DNA of 64,000 nt from Roseateles depolymerans (GTDB lineage: Bacteria; Pseudomonadota; Gammaproteobacteria; Burkholderiales; Burkholderiaceae_C), in assembly GCF_003387155.1 (NCBI RefSeq), contig NZ_QUMT01000001.1, positions 496,001 to 560,000 on the forward strand, written 5' to 3'. Of the stretch, positions 57,614 to 64,000 are shown one piece after another. Made by a program: the position numbers and the translations under genes. Under the pieces are notes generated by a model. That model had not been told where the DNA came from. It saw only the letters and a list, made by a program, of their open reading frames with translations, and did no database searches. Each line of letters opens with the position of its first letter. Positions within the stretch are counted from its first letter, which is position 1.

Positions 57614-57779
57614 CGCCCCTGTGAATGCCCCCACTCGCCATGAAACCGCTCCCCCGTGACGTCCGACCGCCCATCGCGATGCACGAGCATCCGGCCCCAC
57701 CCCACGCTCATCCACCCCTAGCCGCCGCCCAAAGACCGGCATAGACTCAGGCGCCACGAGCAACCCTCCAGGGGCGGTC

Positions 57780-58616
57780 ATGGCGATGAACTCCAGCGCG
57801 GAACGGTTCTTCAGTGGGCACGGCAACCTGCCGGTCATGCCCGAGGTCGGCAGACGATTGCTGCACAGCCTGGATGACGACAACGTCACCCTGCCTCAGA
57901 TTGCGGACCTGATCAGCAAAGACTCCACCTTGTCCGCCAAGGTCCTGCGCCTGGCCAACTCGGCGCGCTACAGCCCCTCTCACACGATTGCCACCCTCCA
58001 GGACGCTGCCATGGCGCTCGGCCTGGAAACTCTGCGCAATTTGGCCATGGCCGCCAGCCTCTCCGGCAGCTTTCCGCAGGTCCAGGGCCTGGACCGCCAG
58101 CGCTTCTGGCGGCACAGCGTGCGCACGGCGGGCTACGCCAGACTCCTGTGCAAGCTCCTGCAAGGCGATGCTGATACCGCTTACCTGGCCGGCCTCATGC
58201 TTCGCACGGGACAACTGCTGATGGCCATGCGCGAGCCGGTGCAGATCGCGGAAGTGGAATCCCATGCCACGGAGCCGGGCAGCCGCTTCTCCCTGGAAAT
58301 GCATCGCTTTGCCTGCACCCACGCCGACGTCACGGCGGCCCTGGCGCAGCATTGGCATTTTCCGATCGGCCTGGTGGAAGCCTTCAAGGACGCCAATGCG
58401 CCGCTGGAGATCCGGCCGTTCTCATTGCTGGCGGCGGTGCTGCACCTGGCCGAAGTCCTGGCCGATGCGGCGGACCAGCAGATCGACCCCGTCAAGGCGC
58501 TGCAGGTGGCGGTGCCCGAGCTGGTCGAACACCTGCATCTGGACCTGGATTTTCTGCGGTTGCGGCTGGATGGCGCCGGTGACCCCGGGCAGGATGTGGA
58601 CCTGATGCTGCATTGA
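57780..58616 (+). CDS. HDOD domain protein
   Basis: 278-residue protein consisting of a single HDOD domain (PF08668), a signalling domain related to HD phosphohydrolases but usually lacking metal-binding residues. Blocks: LPVMPEVGRRLLHSLDDDN, ISKDSTLSAKVLRLANSARY, ATLQDAAMALGLETLRNLAM and HSVRTAGYARLLCKLL, with GLMLRTGQLLMAM. No GGDEF, EAL or kinase domain is fused. The ATG at 57780 lies 166 bases after the Crp-like gene; the two may or may not be co-transcribed. Role probably regulatory, partner not known. Confidence 0.88.
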   Translation: MAMNSSAERFFSGHGNLPVMPEVGRRLLHSLDDDNVTLPQIADLISKDSTLSAKVLRLANSARYSPSHTIATLQDAAMALGLETLRNLAMAASLSGSFPQVQGLDRQRFWRHSVRTAGYARLLCKLLQGDADTAYLAGLMLRTGQLLMAMREPVQIAEVESHATEPGSRFSLEMHRFACTHADVTAALAQHWHFPIGLVEAFKDANAPLEIRPFSLLAAVLHLAEVLADAADQQIDPVKALQVAVPELVEHLHLDLDFLRLRLDGAGDPGQDVDLMLH

Positions 58617-58728
58617 AGCCCGGCAAGCCGCGGCCTCAGACGCACGCTGCGACCGCTCCCTCCGCCAGGCTGGGAGCGGCTTCACGCGACCTGCACGCCG
58701 CGAACACGGCCTATACGACCAATACGCC

Positions 58729-61122
58729 CTATACGGCCGGAGCGCGCTGACTACCCCCCGCGGCCTGAGCGCCCTGGACGGCGTCCACCGCACGGAGCAC
58801 CGCCTCCGCCGTCGCGGGCGCCCGCAGCGGCGGATCGCAACGCGCCGGCCCGGCGGCTGCCACCGCATCCTTGATCGCCAGCAGCACCGAGAACGGCAGC
58901 AGCAGCGGCGGCTCTCCCACTGCCTTGGAGCGATGGATGCTGTCCGCCCGATTCGGCGCATCAAACAGCGCCACCCGGAAATCCGCCGGCATGTCATTGG
59001 CCGTCGGAATCTTGTAGGTGCTGGGCGCATGCGTCAGCAGCAGCCCGGACTTCGGATGCCACACCAGCTCCTCGGTGGTCAGCCAGCCCTGGCCCTGCAC
59101 GAACGCGCCTTCCACCTGCCCGATGTCCAGCGCCGGGTTCAGCGACTGGCCCACGTCGTGCAGCACATCGGCTCGCAGCACGCGGGACTCGCCGGTGAGG
59201 GTGTCCACGACCACCTCCGCCACGGCGGCGCCATAGGCAAAGTAGAAGAAAGGCTTGCCGGTCAGCGTCGTGCGATCCCAGTGCAGACCGGGCGTGGCGT
59301 AAAAGCCTTCGCTCCACAGCTGGATCCGCTCCAGATAGGCCTTGGCCACGAGCTCGGTGAAGGCGATGCGACGCGATGGGTCCGCCGAACCGGCCCCGGC
59401 CGCCACCCGCACCCAGCCCGCCTCGAACACCAGCGCCTCGACGTCGCAACCCAGCAGCCGCGCCGCCAGCGGCTCCAGCCGCTGCCGGATCTTGAGCGCC
59501 GCGTCCTGCGCCGCCTTGCCATTGAGGTCTGCGCCCGTGGAGGCGGCCGTGGCCGACGTATTGGCCACCTTGCTGGTGTCGGTGGCGCTGGTCCGCACCC
59601 GCGACAGCGGCACGCCCAGCGCCTGCGCCACCACCTGGGCCACCTTGGTGTTGAGCCCTTGGCCCATCTCGGTGCCGCCGTGGTTCACCAGCACCGAGCC
59701 ATCGGTGTAGACGTGCACCAGCGCGCCGGCCTGGTTGAGGTGCACCACGTTGAAGGAGATGCCGAATTTCAGCGGCGTCAGCGCCAGACCGCGCTTGAGC
59801 ACCGGACTGCCGGCGTTGAACGCATCGATCTCCTGGCGGCGCGCGTGATAGTCGCTCGTGGCCACCAGCCGGTCGGTCAGCGGCTGCAGCAGGTTGTCTT
59901 CCACCGGCTGGCCGTAGGGCGTCACGTCGCACCCGTCCCGATAGAAATTGCGCTGCCGCACCAGCAGCGGGTCCAGCCCCAGCCGCCGGGCGACGCTGTC
60001 CAGGATCATCTCGATCGCCAGTGCCCCTTGCGGTCCGCCAAAACCCCGGAAGGCCGTGTTGCTCTGCGTGTTCGTGCGGGCGCAGTAGCCATGCATGCTG
60101 ACGTTGGGCAGCCAGTAGGCATTGTCGAAGTGGCACAGCGCGCGGGTCATCACCGGCGCAGACAGGTCGGCACTGTGGCCGCAGTTGGAGATCAGGTCGA
60201 TGTCCGCGGCCAGCAGATGACCCTGGTCATCAAAGCCGACCGTCCAGCGGTAGTCGAAGCCGTGACGACGGCCGGTCACCAGGAAGTCGTCATCGCGGTC
60301 CACCCGCAGTTTCACCGGCGCCCGCAAGCGGGCCGCCGCCACGGCAGCGATGCAGGCAAACAGCGCGGACTGCGATTCCTTGCCGCCAAACCCCCCGCCC
60401 ATGCGGCGGCACTGCACCGTCACCTGATGGGCCAGCCCGCCCAGCGCATGGGCCACCAGGGCCTGCATCTCCGAAGGATGCTGGGTGGAGCAATGCACCA
60501 GCAGCCCTTGGTCTTCCTGGGGCAGGGCATAACTGATCTGGCCTTCCAGATAGAACTGCTCCTGCCCGCCGACGGACCATTCACCGTCCAGCCGGTGCGG
60601 CGCCTGGGCGAGCGCGGTGGCCGCGTCACCGCGCTTTAGGTGCATCGGCGGCACCACGTACTGGCCCAGCGCATGGGCCTCGCGGGCCGTCAGCACGGGC
60701 GGCAGGGGCTCGGCCTGGATGGCGGTGCGGGCCAGCGCGGCGGCACGGCGGGCCAGTTCTCGGTCGGTGGCGATCACGGCAAACACAGGCTGGCCCAGAT
60801 AGCGCAGCTCCCCGTCGGCCAGCAGCGGGTCGTCATGCAGCAGCGGGCCGCAGTTGTTCTCCCCGGGCAGGTCGGCGGCGGTGATCACGTCCACCACGCC
60901 GGGCTGGCGGCGCAGCAGCGCCACATCGATGGACTGCAAGCGGCCATGCGCCATTGGCGACAGGCCCAGCGCCGCATGCAGGGTGCCGCGGACTTCGGCG
61001 ATGTCGTCGGTGTAGACCGCCTCGCCGCTCACATGCAGGTGGGCCGACTCATGGGCACGGCTCACGCCCACCTGGGGCTGCGGGTCGAGGACCGGCAGGG
61101 GGAGGTCCAGCGGCTTGTTCAT
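58729..61122 (-). CDS. xdhB: Xanthine dehydrogenase, molybdopterin-binding subunit
   Basis: 797-residue large subunit that hydroxylates hypoxanthine and xanthine to urate. Motifs: GRAMAN-like start VGVSRAHESAHLHVSGEAVYTDD, GQEQFYLEGQ (active-site Glu/Gln), GGGFGGKES (molybdopterin binding), RGFGGPQG (with the conserved Arg), and KAVGEPPLLLPFS with the catalytic Glu near the C-terminus. The ATG at 61122 overlaps the xdhA stop by 4 bases (ATGA). Upstream reading in this frame is only the shadow of xdhA. XdhC, the sulfuration/insertion chaperone, is not seen. Confidence 0.96.
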   Translation of the reverse strand: MNKPLDLPLPVLDPQPQVGVSRAHESAHLHVSGEAVYTDDIAEVRGTLHAALGLSPMAHGRLQSIDVALLRRQPGVVDVITAADLPGENNCGPLLHDDPLLADGELRYLGQPVFAVIATDRELARRAAALARTAIQAEPLPPVLTAREAHALGQYVVPPMHLKRGDAATALAQAPHRLDGEWSVGGQEQFYLEGQISYALPQEDQGLLVHCSTQHPSEMQALVAHALGGLAHQVTVQCRRMGGGFGGKESQSALFACIAAVAAARLRAPVKLRVDRDDDFLVTGRRHGFDYRWTVGFDDQGHLLAADIDLISNCGHSADLSAPVMTRALCHFDNAYWLPNVSMHGYCARTNTQSNTAFRGFGGPQGALAIEMILDSVARRLGLDPLLVRQRNFYRDGCDVTPYGQPVEDNLLQPLTDRLVATSDYHARRQEIDAFNAGSPVLKRGLALTPLKFGISFNVVHLNQAGALVHVYTDGSVLVNHGGTEMGQGLNTKVAQVVAQALGVPLSRVRTSATDTSKVANTSATAASTGADLNGKAAQDAALKIRQRLEPLAARLLGCDVEALVFEAGWVRVAAGAGSADPSRRIAFTELVAKAYLERIQLWSEGFYATPGLHWDRTTLTGKPFFYFAYGAAVAEVVVDTLTGESRVLRADVLHDVGQSLNPALDIGQVEGAFVQGQGWLTTEELVWHPKSGLLLTHAPSTYKIPTANDMPADFRVALFDAPNRADSIHRSKAVGEPPLLLPFSVLLAIKDAVAAAGPARCDPPLRAPATAEAVLRAVDAVQGAQAAGGSQRAPAV

Positions 61123-62666
61123 GGCTGAACTCCGGGGGTGTTGGGCGTTGGGCGCGCTGGGGAGGCGTGGGCCCCCAGGCGCCAGACACTGACTGCCTGC
61201 GGGGCGAGCGGTGCGTCGTCCCGCGTTTCCAGCCAGAAGCGTCGCAGCAGGTTGGCGGCCACCCGCAGCCGATAGTCGGCGCTGGCCCGCAGATCGGTCA
61301 GCGGCTGGAAGTCCTGGGACAGGGCCTGCGCGGCCGCAGCGACGGTGGTCTCGGTCCAGGGCTGGCCCAGCATCGCGGCTTCCGCGGCGGCGGCGCGTTT
61401 CACGATGGCCGCCATGCCGCCGAAGACCAGGCGGGCCTGCTCGACCCGGCCTTGATCGACCCGCACCGACAGCACGGCGCACAGCGCGGAGATGTCGCTG
61501 TCGTAGCGCTTGGAAATCTTGTAGGCCCGCAGGCGGCGAGCCGTGGTGGGGGAGGCCAGCGGCACCTCCAGCGCCTCCAGGAACTCGCCGGCCTCCATGG
61601 CGTTCTTCATGTAGTCCAGATAGAACGACGCCAACGGCATCCGTCGCTGACGCTCGCCGCGACGCAGCACCACCTCCGCGTCCAGTGCCATCAAGGCCGG
61701 CGCCCCGTCCCCGATCGGTGATCCGTTGGCGATGTTCCCCCCGAGGGTGCCGGCATGCCGCACCGGCGGCGAGGCAAAGCGCAGCCACAACTCCCGCAGC
61801 TCCGGCACCTCGGCCACGAGCGCCGCCCAGGCGTCTTCCAGCGCCACGCCGGCACCGATCCGCAGCAGGCCGTTGTCCCTGGAGATTTGATTCAACGCCG
61901 CCACCCGGCCCAGCAGGATCACCTCCCCCAGGTCCCGATGCTGCTTGTTGACCCACAGGCCCACGTCGGTGGCGCCGGCCACCAGTCGTGCCTTGGGCTG
62001 TGCCTCGTACAGCGCCGCCAGCGACTGGATCGACTGCGGCGCATGAACCCGCTGCGCGCCACCGTCGCGCGCGGGGCTTTCATAGGTCAAGGGGGCGTCG
62101 GCAGCGAGTGTTTGCAAAGCCTGGACCAGCGGTGCGCGGTCCAGCCGCCGCACCGGCAGGTCGAACATGCGCTCACCCGCGTCCAGCAGCGGCCGATAGC
62201 CGGTGCAGCGGCACAGGTTGCCTGACAGGTCATCTGCCAACTGCTGCCGGCTGGGCCGTGTGCCGTCGTCCTGGTGCCGCTCATACAGCGTCTGGAGCGT
62301 CATCGCAAACCCAGGCGTGCAGAAGCCGCATTGCGAGGCATGGCAGGACACCAGCGCCTGCTGCACCGGATTCAGGTCCCGGCTGCTGCCCAGGTCTTCC
62401 ACCGTCAGCAGCGCCTTGCCGTCCAGCATGGGGAGGAACTGGATGCAGGCATTCACATTGCGCAGCGCCACGGCCTGCCCATCGGCGGCCAGCTCGCCCA
62501 CCATCACGGTACAGGCGCCGCAGTCGCCCTCGGCGCAGCCTTCCTTGGTGCCGCACTGATGCGCCTGCTCCCGCAGGTACTGCAGCACCGTGGTGGTGGG
62601 CTGCAGCCCGGACACCGACCGGATGGCTCCGCGGTGGAAAAAACGAATGGGGCGGGCGGCTGTCAT
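61119..62666 (-). CDS. xdhA: Xanthine dehydrogenase, Fe-S and FAD subunit
   Basis: 515-residue small subunit. First domain: [2Fe-2S] ligands in CGTKEGCAEGDCGAC and a second set in CGFCTPG and CRCTGYRP. The FAD-binding domain (about 190-370) has LVAGATDVGLWVNK and TLGGNIANGSPIGD, then the C-terminal CO-dehydrogenase-flavoprotein domain (RAYKISKRYDSDIS). The ATG at 62666 is chosen; a GTG at 62696 is in frame. It is the first gene of xdhAB and is divergent from a LysR regulator 99 bases away, which probably controls purine use. Confidence 0.96.
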   Translation of the reverse strand: MTAARPIRFFHRGAIRSVSGLQPTTTVLQYLREQAHQCGTKEGCAEGDCGACTVMVGELAADGQAVALRNVNACIQFLPMLDGKALLTVEDLGSSRDLNPVQQALVSCHASQCGFCTPGFAMTLQTLYERHQDDGTRPSRQQLADDLSGNLCRCTGYRPLLDAGERMFDLPVRRLDRAPLVQALQTLAADAPLTYESPARDGGAQRVHAPQSIQSLAALYEAQPKARLVAGATDVGLWVNKQHRDLGEVILLGRVAALNQISRDNGLLRIGAGVALEDAWAALVAEVPELRELWLRFASPPVRHAGTLGGNIANGSPIGDGAPALMALDAEVVLRRGERQRRMPLASFYLDYMKNAMEAGEFLEALEVPLASPTTARRLRAYKISKRYDSDISALCAVLSVRVDQGRVEQARLVFGGMAAIVKRAAAAEAAMLGQPWTETTVAAAAQALSQDFQPLTDLRASADYRLRVAANLLRRFWLETRDDAPLAPQAVSVWRLGAHASPARPTPNTPGVQP

Positions 62667-62738
62667 GCGGGCAAGGGTAAGGGCGCAATGGGTCACCCGA
62701 ACGGTACTCCTTCGATGGCGGAATGGTTATAGGATCTG

Positions 62739-62757
62739 CCGCATGGTGAGTATGCGG
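62739..62757. promoter_or_regulatory. LysR-type operator in the xdhA-lysR divergent region
   Basis: CCGCAT-GGTGAGT-ATGCGG, perfect 6-bp arms around 7 bases, lies 9 bases before the LysR start and 73 bases before the xdhA start. This size and position suit a LysR recognition site. Confidence 0.5.
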
Positions 62758-62765
62758 AATTCAAT

Positions 62766-63719
62766 ATGACGGCGCTGCTGGATTTCGACAAGATCGAGCT
62801 CCAACTGGTGCGGGTCCTGCAAACCTTGATCGTCGAACGGAGTGTCTCCAAAGCCGCCTTGCGGCTGGGCAGCACGCAGCCCGCGATAAGCGAGAAGCTG
62901 CGGCGCCTGCGTGCGCTCACGGGCGACCCGCTGCTGGTGCGCAGTGGCGCGGGCATGACGCCCACCACCGTTGCGCTGGAGCTGCTGGCGCCCGCCGAAC
63001 GCCTGCTGCGGGAAGCGGACCAGCTCTTTGGCACCCGGCTTCGCCGCGGCGGATTCGACCCCGCCACCGCCGAGCTGCGCTTTCGCATCGCCGCCAGCGA
63101 CTACCTGGACCCGCTGTTCCTGCCGGAGCTGGTGACCCGCCTGCAGCGCCAGGCCCCTGGCGTGCAACTGGACCTGCACCCGCTCACCGCCGACTATGAC
63201 TACCGCGCCGCCCTGGCCCGGGGCGAGGTGGACCTGGTGATCGGCAACTGGCTGGAACCGCCGGGTGAGCTGCACATGGGCCGCTTGCTGACGGACGAGG
63301 TGGTCTGCCTGGTCAGCCAGCAGCATCCGGCCGCCCGCATGAGTGCCCGCGCCTGGACGCAGCAGCGCTACCTGGACTGCCAGCATCTGGCGCCCATGCC
63401 GCTGAGCCCGGGCCAGTCGGGGGTGATCGAGCAGCATCTGCTGTCGCTGGGGCTGGAGCGCCGGATTGCCGTGCGCGGGGCCCACTTCGGCCAGTTGCCG
63501 CAGATGGTGGCGCGCAGCTTGCTGGTGCTCACCACCGGCCGCCTGTTCTGCCGTCGTTATCTGGACCAGTTGCCCGTCACCATCCTGCGCTGCCCGGTTG
63601 CTTTTCCGCCCATGACCTACTACCAGCTCTGGCATGACCTCAGCCACCACAGTGCCCCGCTGCGGTGGCTGCGGGAGCAGGTGCGGGAGGTGGCCAAGGA
63701 ATTGGTCAAGCCCGTTTGA
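62766..63719 (+). CDS. LysR family regulator of purine catabolism (predicted)
   Basis: 317-residue LysR-type regulator. HTH: VRVLQTLIVERSVSKAALRLGS, TQPAISEKLRRLRALTGDPLLVRSGAGMTPT. The effector domain (about 95-300) includes FRIAASDYLDPLFLPELV and RGEVDLVIGNWLEPP. Divergent from xdhAB and followed 90 bases later by a guanine deaminase gene on the same strand, so purine intermediates such as urate or xanthine are likely effectors; this is inferred from context. Confidence 0.93.
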   Translation: MTALLDFDKIELQLVRVLQTLIVERSVSKAALRLGSTQPAISEKLRRLRALTGDPLLVRSGAGMTPTTVALELLAPAERLLREADQLFGTRLRRGGFDPATAELRFRIAASDYLDPLFLPELVTRLQRQAPGVQLDLHPLTADYDYRAALARGEVDLVIGNWLEPPGELHMGRLLTDEVVCLVSQQHPAARMSARAWTQQRYLDCQHLAPMPLSPGQSGVIEQHLLSLGLERRIAVRGAHFGQLPQMVARSLLVLTTGRLFCRRYLDQLPVTILRCPVAFPPMTYYQLWHDLSHHSAPLRWLREQVREVAKELVKPV

Positions 63720-63809
63720 TTCCGCGGTTGCGCCCAGTCTTGGTTCCCCATCCTCGCGCCGCCCCATCTCTTCCCGTCCTGTCCCGCTTGCCGCCCTGTG
63801 TCCCACACC

Positions 63810-64000
63810 ATGACCGCATTGCCTCCCGCCGCCGACCGCCTCGCCCTGCGTGGTGACCTGCTCGATTTCACCGGCACACCGGCCTGGGGTCGCGTGGACG
63901 ACCCGGCCGTGCGCTTTCGTCCCGACCACTGGCTGCTGGTGGAGGGCAGCCGCGTGGTGGGCGTCTCCGCCACCGATCCCGGCGACGGCTGGCAGCGGGA
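63810..64000 (+). CDS. guaD: Guanine deaminase, N-terminal part
   Basis: The first 63 codons are visible, running off the window end. LALRGDLLDFTGTPAWGRV and VRFRPDHWLLVEGSRVVGV match the start of bacterial guanine deaminases, which convert guanine to xanthine, the substrate of the neighbouring xanthine dehydrogenase. The metal-binding HxH motif lies beyond the window, so activity cannot be checked. The ATG at 63810 is used; no strong ribosome site is visible. Confidence 0.82.
   Translation, partial: MTALPPAADRLALRGDLLDFTGTPAWGRVDDPAVRFRPDHWLLVEGSRVVGVSATDPGDGWQR

Overview
The window looks like chromosomal DNA of a high-G+C betaproteobacterium of the order Burkholderiales, most like the Roseateles/Mitsuaria/Rubrivivax group. 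That placement is an inference from the gene order era-recO-pdxJ-acpS-nagZ, the divergent rne/rluC pair followed by HAD, Rieske and sppA genes, a very large FAD/Fe-S oxidoreductase typical of Burkholderiales, and tricarboxylate-type (Bug) binding proteins. Coding density is high, most genes are in tight operons, and no tRNA, rRNA, CRISPR array, prophage or insertion sequence was seen.

Layout. 1-4062: era operon (ribosome assembly GTPase, recombination, vitamin B6, ACP activation, wall recycling). 4105-9309: DJ-1/PfpI protein, an MFS exporter with a divergent LysR regulator, and a POT peptide transporter; two striking inverted-repeat elements lie in the gap at 4741-5238. 9460-17570: RNase E with a long structured leader, then rluC, a phosphatase, a Rieske protein, sppA and a ChaN-like lipoprotein. 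17577-23437: a CsgG-like lipoprotein, a hybrid histidine kinase, an XRE regulator, a VOC protein, a YihY membrane protein and a GreA/GreB-like factor.

23526-33949 is an iron/heme island. On the minus strand hemP-hmuR-hmuS-hmuT-hmuU-hmuV-tonB-DUF2325 forms a mostly overlapping operon behind a Fur-box promoter. On the plus strand bacterioferritin (bfr) and its ferredoxin (bfd, with its own Fur-box promoter) handle iron storage and release. Heme is bound at the outer membrane (HmuR, energised by TonB), carried by HmuT, imported by HmuUV and opened or held by HmuS.

34156-48259: a small secreted Lys/Ala-rich protein, a gamma-glutamyltransferase-like hydrolase, a 16-bp tandem array, an MFS transporter, a GNAT acetyltransferase, the complete ugpBAECQ glycerol-3-phosphate system with CRP-like palindromes upstream, and the 1304-residue oxidoreductase. 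48422-56320: a D-glucarate catabolic cluster (GntR regulator, two Bug binding proteins, GudD, GarL, GarR, glycerate 2-kinase) converting glucarate to pyruvate plus 2-phosphoglycerate. 56747-64000: a Crp/Fnr regulator, an HDOD protein and a purine catabolic locus (xdhAB, divergent LysR, start of guanine deaminase).

I did not find an obviously new multi-gene system. The strongest unexplained signals are the paired elements at 4826-5207 (same 42-nt centre in opposite orientation, different but perfectly self-complementary arms), the nested stem structure at 56533-56606, the series of hairpins in the rne leader, and the DUF2325 and extended TonB proteins of the heme operon.
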